Below, in pieces: positions 34,371 to 42,054 of a stretch of DNA of 64,000 bases (position 1 is the first letter of the stretch; each line of letters starts with the position of its first letter). Under the pieces are notes generated by a model. It was not told where the DNA came from, made no database searches, and was given only the letters and a program-made list of their open reading frames with translations. Origin of the DNA: Halobellus sp. LT62 (lineage in GTDB: Archaea; Halobacteriota; Halobacteria; Halobacteriales; Haloferacaceae); assembly GCF_037031285.1 (NCBI RefSeq), contig NZ_JAYEZO010000001.1, forward strand, positions 1,116,001 to 1,180,000. The letters run 5' to 3'. A program made the position numbers and the translations under genes.

Positions 34371-35458
34371 GCGACCGCGATCGGTTCCGACCCGCCGAGC
34401 ATCCGAACGACCACTTCCTGTTGACGACCGTCGTCGGCAGCTATCCGAAGCCGGCGTGGCTCGAAAACGAGTACGACCGGGTTGTGGACGCCGACGAGGA
34501 CGTCGAGCGGCCGGCGGAAGCGACTGACGACGCGAGCGACGGCTTCACGGAGGCGCTGGACGACGCCGCCCGCCTCATCACTCGGGAACACGAGCGTGCG
34601 GGCTTGGATGTCGTCGTCGACGGGGAGGTACGCCGTACCGAGATGGTCGAGTACTTTGCGGACAGGATCGACGGGTACGAATTCAACGGGCCGGTGAAGG
34701 TGTGGGGACACAACTACTTCCACAAGCCCAGCGTGACCGACCGCGTTTCGTACGATGACTCGTGGTTGCGCGAGGAGTTCGAGTTCACCAGTTTCGTCGC
34801 GAGCGGTGCAGTGAAAGTCCCGATCACCGGCCCGTACACGCTCGCGAACTGGGCCTTCGACGAGCACTACGGGGACAGCGAAGAACTCGCGTACGACCTC
34901 GCAGACCTCGTGAACGAGGAGATACACGCGCTCGTCGAGGCGGGCGCGCGCTACGTACAGATCGACGAACCGGCGCTGGCGACGACGCCTGATGACCACG
35001 CCATCGTGGGCGCGTGTCTCGACCGGATCGCTGCGGACATCCCTGACGACGTCAGACTCGGCATCCACGTCTGCTACGGTGACTACTCGCGCATCTACCC
35101 CGAAATCCTCGAGTACCCCGTGGACGAAGTTGACGTGGAACTGGCCAATACGGACTACAACCAACTCGACGTGTTCACCGAACCGGAGTTCACCAAGGAC
35201 TTCGCACTCGGCGTGGTCGACGCCCACGACACCACCGTCGAATCCGTCGAAGAGATCAAGCGCAACATCGAGCGTGGATTGGAGGTCGTGCCACCGGAGC
35301 GGCTCACGGTCAGTCCCGATTGCGGATTGAAACTACTACCGCGTGAGGTCGCCTACCGGAAGATGGAGAACCTCGTGCAGGCGGCACGGGAGGTCGAGGC
35401 TGAACTCGACGCCGGCGAAGTCAGGGCGACCAAGATCGCAACGGCGAGGAGTGACTGA
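34367..35458 (+). CDS. metE: Methionine synthase, catalytic MetE-like barrel
   Basis: A 363-residue protein matching the C-terminal catalytic barrel of MetE. It starts LTTVVGSYPKPAWLENEY and carries the zinc set His234 and Cys236 (HVCYG), Glu258 (VELANTD) and Cys319 (SPDCGLKLL), with KVPITGPYTLANWAFDEHYG and YVQIDEPALATTP as substrate segments. It should transfer a methyl group from a reduced pterin to homocysteine without cobalamin. It is the last gene of the mer-DUF447-mptG-MetE operon and overlaps its zinc-less partner by 4 bases. The methyl donor is expected to be the product of Mer. Confidence 0.9.
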   Translation: MSDRDRFRPAEHPNDHFLLTTVVGSYPKPAWLENEYDRVVDADEDVERPAEATDDASDGFTEALDDAARLITREHERAGLDVVVDGEVRRTEMVEYFADRIDGYEFNGPVKVWGHNYFHKPSVTDRVSYDDSWLREEFEFTSFVASGAVKVPITGPYTLANWAFDEHYGDSEELAYDLADLVNEEIHALVEAGARYVQIDEPALATTPDDHAIVGACLDRIAADIPDDVRLGIHVCYGDYSRIYPEILEYPVDEVDVELANTDYNQLDVFTEPEFTKDFALGVVDAHDTTVESVEEIKRNIERGLEVVPPERLTVSPDCGLKLLPREVAYRKMENLVQAAREVEAELDAGEVRATKIATARSD

Positions 35459-36067
35459 CCCCCATCGGCACCAGTTCGAACCGGTTCCGGTACCAGTTAC
35501 GAGGACCCGTACCCATCGGTGCCGACTGTCCCACCGGTCTCGCTCGGACACACTCCGAACCGGCGTGACTGTCTCCCCGCGACGGCCGTTCCGTAGTCGT
35601 CCGTGTGCGGCCACATAGTAACGAACGTACTTTTGTTATTCCCGGAGATGCCGGGCCGGACAGAACTGGCGTGATGAATAGGTTCAGCACGGGAACTCGA
35701 CTGCTTCACCGTCCTGTCGAACGAGGAGGAGAGATTGCACACGCGATAGGATTTCCCCCGACTACTATCGATATTCATCGTATTTTATATTATCGCCGAC
35801 TAGATCACCGATCGACATACTGACTGAATTCTCGACAGAGGGAATAAAGCAATTAATCGCGCTTTCCGTGATGAATACGTCAATCAATACGGTGAAACTA
35901 TCTCGAAAAATAAATATAATATATACTTTACTAACTTGAAAATATCAGTAAAACAGGTGTAAAGACTCGGCCCAAATTGATTCTTGGGGTAAGCACCGGG
36001 ACCTCCATCGCCGAATCACGACGGAGTACGGTATCTGTATGATTAAGTCGCTGCGACGGTCACACAC
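35459..36067. other. Gene-free stretch, AT-rich in its second half
   Basis: About 600 bases with no supported gene. A short CCGG-ending stem near 35640-35660 could end the methionine operon. From about 35780 to 35990 the DNA is clearly AT-rich with runs of A/T, unlike the genes on both sides; it may be a promoter region that lost its gene, since the next recognisable sequence is a decayed BtpA gene. Confidence 0.45.
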
Positions 36068-36672
36068 CCATATCGACGTCTTCAGCACGGAGACACCGAT
36101 TCTTGGGATGATTCACTTGCCGCCGCTCCCGGGTTCACCGGGTTTCGGAGGGGACCGAACCGAACTCCGCGAGTGATTACTCCGGATGCAGAAGCGCTCG
36201 AATCCGGAGTGCCGATGGGATTCTGCTCGAAAGTTTCGGTGACGCGCCCTTCTGTCCGGACCGAGTCCCGCGTCAGTCGTTGCCGATGTCGCGGCACTTG
36301 CGGCCACGCTCTGTGATGCGGCCTCGATCCCGTTCGGCGCTCACCTCCTCAGGAATGACGTCCAGAGTGCACTGGGAATCGCCGCCGCAACGGGTGGCGA
36401 ATTCGTCCGCGTGAACGTCCACACCGGGGCTCGCCTCACGATTAGGGCCTCATCGAAGGACGGCGCACGAGACGGTACGCCTCCGTGAGAAACTCGATGC
36501 CAACGTGGTTATTCTTGCGGACATCGACGTGAAACAATCCGCGCCGCTTACCGAACGGTCCCACGCGGAAGTGGTGAGCGAACTCGTCGAACGAGGCAGG
36601 GCCGACGCAGTCGTCGTAAGCGGGGCCGGCACGGGCGAGGCCGTCGATACCACCGTCCTTGAGCGAGTGGGA
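36068..36672 (+). pseudogene. Decayed BtpA/SgcQ-family gene
   Basis: Plus-strand sequence in at least four frame changes encodes a BtpA/SgcQ-type barrel: ETPILGMIHLPPLPGSPGFG, DAEALES, DGILLESFGDAPF, VVADVAALAATLCDAAS, GIAAATGGEFVRVNVHTGAR, VILADIDVKQSAPLTERSHA and DAVVVSGAGTGEAVDTTVLE. Internal stops occur near 36174 and 36240. No continuous frame covers more than about a third of the protein. In archaea this family lies beside PfkB-type kinases in nucleoside or sugar use, and a PfkB scrap follows here on the other strand. Confidence 0.85.
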
Positions 36673-36674
36673 GA

Positions 36675-36835
36675 CACCCACGCGCGCCGACAGCAGTACA
36701 GTTGACCGCGGCCGTTGCAGCGGCAAAGATACCCGCTTCACGCGCCGAATAGTCATCGAGTAGCCACGTCCGGATGAGGCCCGCTGTGAAGGTGTCACCG
36801 GCTCCGGTTGTGATTAAATTGGGGTGATGCGAGTG
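36675..36835 (-). pseudogene. C-terminal scrap of a PfkB-family sugar kinase
   Basis: The minus strand reads TTGAGDTFTAGLIRTWLLDD and then AREAGIFAAATAAVNCTAVG, the C-terminal part of a ribokinase/PfkB enzyme with the GAGD catalytic motif. The N-terminal two-thirds are missing: reading upstream, the sequence turns at about 36835 into an SMC-like scrap. It is convergent to the decayed BtpA gene and ends where that gene ends. Confidence 0.8.
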
Positions 36836-36837
36836 AA

Positions 36838-37045
36838 GCCGTCGTCGAGTGCTTGGGCGTCCTCGGACAGCAGTGTCACGACGAGGTAGTCCGCATAATC
36901 TGCGAAGTACTCCACCAACGCAGCGGTTCTGTCGGGGTCGATGGCTTCCAGCGAGTCCAACAGTATGAACGGCACCGTCTCGTACGGTGTGGAGGCGGTG
37001 GGCGACACGACGGATGGAGTCGCCGCTCTTGATGGCTTCAGTGGT
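36838..37045 (-). pseudogene. Fused scraps: SMC-related tail and winged-helix regulator head
   Basis: From 36838 to about 36978 the minus strand reads TVPFILLDSLEAIDPDRTAA, ALVEYFADYADYLVVTLLSE and ALDDGFTRITPI, the end of an archaeal SMC-related/Rad50-like protein. Upstream of this, to about 37045, it reads KSGDSIRRVAHRLHT, nearly the same as residues 17-31 of the regulator encoded at 18256-18948. The two meet at a short shared sequence around 36975-36985 (the regulator has PYETV, the SMC tail ETVPF, both from TACGAGAC-like DNA). Neither scrap can be functional. Confidence 0.7.
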
Positions 37046-37175
37046 CCTAAGATCAACCGAGGCAAGACACAATCATCAGTTACCAAGCCTCTACGACGTT
37101 ATAATCAGTATTTCGTTGTATGGATTCCACACTCGGAGGTTCATTCTGAAATCGAAAATCGATATCAACTCCCTC

Positions 37176-37670
37176 TCACCCGAGCGTACCGAACCCCTCG
37201 TCCCGCATCAAGTCAGCAACCTGTTTGGGATTGTGAAATGCTGCGAGCAGGGCGAACTCTCGGGCATCTGTTTTTGAGATTTCGTTCGTTCCGAGGTGCT
37301 CGGCCAGTTCACTCCTGAATTTGCCTTCCTGCTCGGCCACCTTGTCGCGAACGTGGATTTCAAGACGTGTGTCGCGTTCGTCGCCAACATTATTCCGCCG
37401 GACGAAGTACGGGTATTTCTCCGCTTCGGAGGTGGGGGCTGTTGTCGCTGTTTGTGTCTGTCCCCCCGGTTTGGATTCCTTCGAGCTACTAGTCGTTTCT
37501 GTAGGCTGGTTTTCTGCGGAGGCTGCTCGGGCCGTTCCTGATTCTGTCGACTTTGCAGTGTTCCTCTCGTCTTGAGTCTTTGTGGATTCAGTGGCCGATT
37601 TGCTTTTCTCGTCCTTCTCATCATCTCCACCGAAATTGAGATTTCCGGAGCCGGATTTGAAGTTGCTCAT
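37176..37670 (-). CDS. ParA partner protein, putative centromere binder (second pair)
   Basis: A 164-residue protein. The first 85 residues are a low-complexity linker rich in Ser, Thr, Glu, Lys and Gln (ESTKTQDERNTAKSTESG and similar). The C-terminal domain begins YPYFVRRNNVGDERDTRLEI and continues HVRDKVAEQEGKFRSELAEH and EFALLAAFHNPKQVADLM, mostly helical. I do not know a named family. It overlaps the ParA-like gene by 4 bases, in the same order (ATPase first) and with the same build (long linker, small folded C-terminus) as the pair at 19371-20590, so it is the likely DNA-binding partner. Confidence 0.7.
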   Translation of the reverse strand: MSNFKSGSGNLNFGGDDEKDEKSKSATESTKTQDERNTAKSTESGTARAASAENQPTETTSSSKESKPGGQTQTATTAPTSEAEKYPYFVRRNNVGDERDTRLEIHVRDKVAEQEGKFRSELAEHLGTNEISKTDAREFALLAAFHNPKQVADLMRDEGFGTLG

Positions 37671-38662
37671 ATGGTTGTCGCCTCCGTTGTCTCGTCACTT
37701 CGAAGATTGATTGTCTTCGTCTCGTGGTCCTGAATATCGAGTTCCAGCACTGGATCGACATTCGCATCGAACGTATCGGTGGCAATGAACCACGCGAGTT
37801 CGTACAACTTCTGCAGCGTCTCGATTTCTCGGTTTCGTATCCGTCGCTGACCGGGTTCGCTCACCATCGTACCGTCCTTCTCGAAGGTTTTCCACCGTTC
37901 TTCGACGACCTTGAACGCGGACCCTCTGGCTTCCCACATTGCGTCCATTAGGCTTTCCCGGTTTCCAATAGTGACAGGCGTGGCGAATGCGTCCGTGTTC
38001 TCAAACTGTTGCTGATACTGCTGGTGAGCATTCGTTTGGCCAACTCCTGATGGAACGACGCAGGACAGGCCGATTTCGATATCTAATTGGTTTTCCATAT
38101 TCCCGACAAGTTCTTCGAGCCCCTCCAAGCTCAGATTTCCTTTCCCAGCCGGTTTGACAGGCGCGACAAGCGTTCGGAGGGCGAAAATCGCATTATACAG
38201 CAAGTCCTCCGCCCGGGCGTTTGGATCGATGAGGACGGCATCGTATTTATCCTGCAGTTTCTGCTTATTCCAGAGGAGTTCGTACAGAAGTTCGAACCGA
38301 GGATACTCTTCGCGGCTTATATTTTGCATCCCCGTCTCATAGGCGATCTTCTGCTCGAGGTTCGACGTAAAGTCACCGAGCATATCGTGACTTGGAGTAA
38401 TGTCGACGCCTTCTGCTGTTGTCTCAATCAACTCGTGAAAGTCTCCATCAGGCATATCGAGAATGTGTTTGACTAGATTGTCGGCGTCTGGATCGCTACG
38501 GTGTTCACCGACGTCAAAGAGGCTCGTTAGATTCCCCTCCTGTGGATCAAGATCCAGTACGAGTGTATTGAGTCCCATCCGCTCAAGCGCAACTGCGAGG
38601 TTGGCCGTCATCGTCGTCTTGTACGTTCCCCCTGATTCCGAGTAGACTACGGCCGTGATCAT
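37667..38662 (-). CDS. ParA-like ATPase with unusual P-loop (second pair)
   Basis: A 331-residue ParA/MinD-fold protein. The P-loop region is VVYSESGGTYKTTMTANLAV: the signature lysine of ParA proteins (KGG) is replaced and the residue before the P-loop lysine is Tyr instead of Gly. The A' motif LVLDLDPQEGNLTSLFDVGE and Walker B region YDAVLIDPNARAEDLLYN are kept. The C-terminal 100 residues (EVVEERWKTF-like region to DETTEATTI) extend beyond typical ParA length. The variant P-loop recurs, to my knowledge, in haloarchaeal plasmid ParA-like proteins. The 13-bp CTGTA array lies 60-270 bases upstream. ATPase activity is plausible but needs proof. Confidence 0.8.
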   Translation of the reverse strand: MITAVVYSESGGTYKTTMTANLAVALERMGLNTLVLDLDPQEGNLTSLFDVGEHRSDPDADNLVKHILDMPDGDFHELIETTAEGVDITPSHDMLGDFTSNLEQKIAYETGMQNISREEYPRFELLYELLWNKQKLQDKYDAVLIDPNARAEDLLYNAIFALRTLVAPVKPAGKGNLSLEGLEELVGNMENQLDIEIGLSCVVPSGVGQTNAHQQYQQQFENTDAFATPVTIGNRESLMDAMWEARGSAFKVVEERWKTFEKDGTMVSEPGQRRIRNREIETLQKLYELAWFIATDTFDANVDPVLELDIQDHETKTINLRSDETTEATTI

Positions 38663-38721
38663 ACGCTCGGTGTTTCTATCTCCTATCGCATAAATCTGTG
38701 CCAGACGTTAGTTCAGAATAT

Positions 38722-38964
38722 CTGTACTAAATGTCTGTAACGTCTATCTGTATTTTATTTCTGTAATATCTGTAGTGCTGTGATTTTGTGGAAAGATACT
38801 GTTTGCCACAGATCTTTATCATCTATATCTGTAACACGTATCTGTAATAGCTTTCTGGGGGGGTAGCTACACCAGCCTCCCCATCGACAGCTATTACCGA
38901 AGCTTTTTACAGACTATCGGAACAGGTATCTGTAGCAGTTTTACGGCATAGGAAGCTGGTACAG
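38722..38964 (+). repeat. 13-bp-period CTGTA array upstream of the second ParA gene
   Basis: CTGTA occurs at 38722, 38735, 38748 and 38761, exactly 13 bases apart, then at 38770; a second pair at 38829 and 38842 is again 13 apart, and a single copy is at 38930. The reverse complement TACAG occurs at 38909 and 38960. The DNA between is AT-rich. Position, direct orientation and fixed period fit a centromere or an iteron-like operator for the ParA partner at 37176. No Rep or Orc gene is seen here, so an origin is less likely. Confidence 0.7.
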
Positions 38965-39150
38965 ACCGTTGGGAAAAACTGAAGCCCCGTATAGACGCAC
39001 CCTTATGATCCATATCGATCGCGATTGATTCAACTTGGCAATTGAATCAATGAATATTGTTACCCTACGCCTCGATGTCATCGGACCACGGTCTGCCACA
39101 CCGATCTCGAGAACAATTGCATTACAATATGACCGCGGGGTTTGTACCTA
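38965..39150. other. Gene-free stretch between the CTGTA array and the integrase scrap
   Basis: No gene or clear repeat is seen. The sequence just before 39151 does not resemble an integrase, so the left break of the scrap lies about here. Confidence 0.4.
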
Positions 39151-39336
39151 TGTGGAGTCCATCCGAGAGTTCGGATACGTTGCCGCGGCCCGATATCTAG
39201 ATAACTCGAAGAGCAAATCCGGCAAGCATACCAGCACATCGAGGCCGCTGAGCGGGCCGATATGGCGACTGAAGCACTCTCAAAAACAGACCAACGGGTG
39301 AAAACGATTCACCCTAATGAGACAACGTCTGAGTAA
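39151..39336 (+). pseudogene. C-terminal scrap of a tyrosine integrase
   Basis: The plus strand encodes ESIREFGYVAAARYLDNSK and, after a one-base shift near 39210, EQIRQAYQHIEAAERADMAT and a short tail to TAA at 39334. This is the part around the catalytic Tyr (AYQHIEA) and the AARYLDNS phrase shared with the intact integrase at 28551. The remaining 350 residues are absent. DNA identity to the intact gene is only moderate, so this is not a recent copy of it. Confidence 0.8.
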
Positions 39337-39614
39337 TTACAGTTGTCACTTTCGAATATTATACCATACGACCGCCGTACTTCTGGCCGATGGCGCTCAA
39401 CACCTCCAAACCGCGCTAGCCGGATCTGGGCTCCGATTTCAAATTGAACAAAATGGAAATAGGCATACCACCGGACAAATTTTTTAAGAATTAAAACGCC
39501 GAAGCACTCGTTCTCAAATTTTTTCAGCCACATTGAGATCAAGCGGATGAAAGTTGATTCAAGAATTTACTGTCTGGCTCAATGCTCCTAACTAAACACT
39601 ACCGTCGTCGGGAC
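39337..39614. other. Gene-free stretch
   Basis: About 280 bases downstream of both the integrase scrap and the hydroxyacid dehydrogenase gene, which converge on it. AT-rich, with no gene seen. It marks the left edge of the catabolic region. Confidence 0.4.
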
Positions 39615-40580
39615 TCAGCAGTGGATCCTGTTTCGGAACGCCTCGGGAGCCTCCCCCGCATCTAGGTGGCGGATGTTTTCAGCGACGATTTCAGCGAGTC
39701 GGATCCACAGCTTCGGGCTGTATCCGGAGGTGTGGGGGGTAATCGTCACGTTATCGAACCGCCAGAGGGGGTGTTTCTGCGGGAGTGGCTCGGGATCTGT
39801 CACGTCGAGCGCCGCGCCATTGACCCAGTTTTTCCGTACTGCCTCGACCAGTGCTTTGGTATCCACTATCGGTCCCCGGCCGACGTTCACGAGGTACGCG
39901 TGGTTCGGGAGCGACTTGAACGCCTGCCGGTCGACGAGTCCACGGGTCGTCTCCGTAAGCGGCGAGGCGATTACGAGGTGGTCGGTCTCGACGAGTGCCT
40001 GATGGAACGCTCGATCGTTGAACCCAATCACTTCATCGGTCGGACCTCCTTTTTTCGGAGTGTATCTGACGCCGATCGTCTCCACCCCGAAGGCTGACAC
40101 GCGCTGCGTGATTGCCCTTCCGATCGACCCGAGGCCGACGATGGTGACGGTACTCCCGTAGAGCTCATTCGACTGATAGTGTTGCCAGACCCGACGTTTC
40201 TGCTGGTCTCGAGCGACCTCCAAACTGCGGACGAATCCAAGGATGTACGCCAGAACTTGTTCGGCGATGTTTGGGGCGTGAACCCCGGATCCGGTCGTGA
40301 CCGTGACCCCTGCATCGGATAACGCCTCTAGGGGCAGATGGTCGTATCCTGACGCTAGGCCGGCGAACAACTCCAGTTCACCTGCACGTCGCAGGAGTTC
40401 TCGATCGATGGATACCCCCGAAATGGCGCGTGCCTGTGGTGCAAGCTCTTGTCTATCCTCCGGCGTTTGTGCTATCCTGATCTCGTGGTTCGGTAATCGC
40501 TCCCGAAGGGATTCCGCATAAGGACCCACCGAGAGTCCGTGAATCCCGTCCCGGAGAATAAGAACGTCGATTTTAGGCAT
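39615..40580 (-). CDS. D-isomer 2-hydroxyacid dehydrogenase
   Basis: A 321-residue NAD(P)-dependent dehydrogenase. The cofactor domain has VTIVGLGSIGRAITQRVSAF. Catalytic residues are Arg in VNVGRGPIVD, Glu in DVTDPEPLP and His in ITPHTSGYSP. The Tyr-Asp phrase SGYDHLPLEAL matches the substrate loop of the haloarchaeal family. It converts a 2-oxoacid to the D-2-hydroxyacid or the reverse; the substrate is not evident. An AATATAAG element about 22-27 bases before the ATG suggests a leaderless transcript of its own. It lies at the left end of the MR/MLE region. Confidence 0.88.
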   Translation of the reverse strand: MPKIDVLILRDGIHGLSVGPYAESLRERLPNHEIRIAQTPEDRQELAPQARAISGVSIDRELLRRAGELELFAGLASGYDHLPLEALSDAGVTVTTGSGVHAPNIAEQVLAYILGFVRSLEVARDQQKRRVWQHYQSNELYGSTVTIVGLGSIGRAITQRVSAFGVETIGVRYTPKKGGPTDEVIGFNDRAFHQALVETDHLVIASPLTETTRGLVDRQAFKSLPNHAYLVNVGRGPIVDTKALVEAVRKNWVNGAALDVTDPEPLPQKHPLWRFDNVTITPHTSGYSPKLWIRLAEIVAENIRHLDAGEAPEAFRNRIHC

Positions 40581-40741
40581 TTCTGTGTTAGCCTCATCTT
40601 ATATTTCCGATAAAGGATCATAGTGTTTTCTTTGAGTAATCTATGGCTTGGAACCATATCATTGCCGTATTCTTCCGTTGGCGGTGACTTGGTAGCTGCG
40701 TATGGCCTCACCGGAACGGGCGATAATATATAATAAAATAG

Positions 40742-41884
40742 TTACTGATCAACTACTGAACCATCCTCGTGAAGCCGTGTCGGCTTCTGCCGATCCGACC
40801 TTGTTCGGCTTTCGACCGCCGAACCATTCAGCTCAACGCCGATTCCGGGACGATCGGGAATGATGAGGAAACCATCTTCGCAGGTGATTGGGTCCTTAAT
40901 GAGACGCTCATTTTCGTCGCCCTCTTCTCCGGTGTACATATACTCTTGTATGGCAAAATTCGGGATCACCGCGGCCAGTTGCAGACTCGCAGCGAGGCCG
41001 ATTGGGCTCAGCGGGGTGTGCGGAACGACGTCGACGTACCGGGCTTCCGCAAGCGCAGCGACCTTCACTGCCTGTGTTATTCCGCCGACCAGACAGACGT
41101 CTGGACGAATGTAGTCGACAGCGTCACGGGACAGCAGCATCTCGAATTCGTGTATCGTCTGCAGTCGCTCCCCGGTTGCAATTGGAAGGTTGATTTTCCG
41201 CGCGATACGCGCCATCGCGTCGAAGTTATCCGGGCGAGTGGGATCCTCATAGAACATCGGCGTGAATTCCTCGAGTTTCCTGCCAAGAACGATCGCTTCG
41301 GCGGGATCGAGCCGCCGGTGGATCTCGAGGCAGAGGTCGACTGTGGGTCCCACGACTTCCCGAAGCATCCCAACGCGCTCGACGGCGGCAGTGATACGCT
41401 GGGAATGCGTCTCAAAGTACGGTTCACTCCGATCGTGGTCAGTGAGCGGATTCAGATGGCCGATCGCAGTGAACCCTTCGTCGACCATCCGCTCTGCGCC
41501 CGCCACGAGTTCTTCAGTCGTCTCGCCGAGCACCCAAGGGTACGCTCGCGCCTTCGTCCGCGTCGGTCCCCCTAGGAGTTCGTACACGGGGACATTGTTG
41601 TACTTCCCCGCGATATCCCACAGGGCGATATCTATCGCACTAAGCGCCGCAGTGACGACCGCTCCGCGGAAATGCGCGTTTCGGTACAGTGCTTGGAAGT
41701 GGTGCCGGATCCTCAGAGGATCTGTCCCGAGGAGCTGTCGCTCGAACCCGGCGATGGCCCTCGTTGTCGCCTCGGGGTGTGCCCACGCACCTGCCTCGCC
41801 GAGGCCCGTGGTACCTGCATCCGTGTGTATTCGAACGAAAAGGTACGGACCCACCCGTATCGGCTCGACCTCAGTGATCTTCAT
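40742..41884 (-). CDS. Enolase-superfamily dehydratase, galactonate-dehydratase-like (MR1)
   Basis: A 380-residue MR/MLE-type enzyme that abstracts a proton next to a carboxylate. It starts KITEVEPIRVGPYLFVRIHT. Visible active-site segments are CLEIHRRLDP (metal ligand and His), MFYEDPTRPD, PIATGERL, and VVPHTPLSPIG in place of the HxD dyad, the layout of DgoD-type sugar-acid dehydratases. There is no KxK on the second strand (AIGHLNPL). The first ligand position seems to be Glu rather than Asp. The ATG at 41884 opens the conserved region; the frame continues for 32 residues upstream without meaning. It lies upstream of the hydroxyacid dehydrogenase on the same strand. Confidence 0.85.
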   Translation of the reverse strand: MKITEVEPIRVGPYLFVRIHTDAGTTGLGEAGAWAHPEATTRAIAGFERQLLGTDPLRIRHHFQALYRNAHFRGAVVTAALSAIDIALWDIAGKYNNVPVYELLGGPTRTKARAYPWVLGETTEELVAGAERMVDEGFTAIGHLNPLTDHDRSEPYFETHSQRITAAVERVGMLREVVGPTVDLCLEIHRRLDPAEAIVLGRKLEEFTPMFYEDPTRPDNFDAMARIARKINLPIATGERLQTIHEFEMLLSRDAVDYIRPDVCLVGGITQAVKVAALAEARYVDVVPHTPLSPIGLAASLQLAAVIPNFAIQEYMYTGEEGDENERLIKDPITCEDGFLIIPDRPGIGVELNGSAVESRTRSDRQKPTRLHEDGSVVDQ

Positions 41885-42054
41885 CGTGTCTGATACTCCT
41901 CTACCAGAAAAAAATGTACCGTCGAAGATCGGACATCCGCTCCGTTCCTTGGCATATTTTCGCATCTCTATCGGTTCCAAGTTGGCTTCTGTGATCTATG
42001 ACCACCGAAGGGGCTCCCCCATATTGATCCAGCCCGACGATCTGCCCACTGGAA

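Noticed and set aside
38722-38964. The CTGTA array considered as a replication origin.
   Set aside because: No Orc/Cdc6 or Rep gene and no origin recognition box-like pair is seen; a ParA gene is the direct neighbour, so a partition site is preferred.
39035-39301. An 88-codon frame taken as a small gene.
   Set aside because: Its middle is integrase C-terminus in one frame and the continuation lies in another frame; it is a decayed scrap with unrelated sequence at the start.
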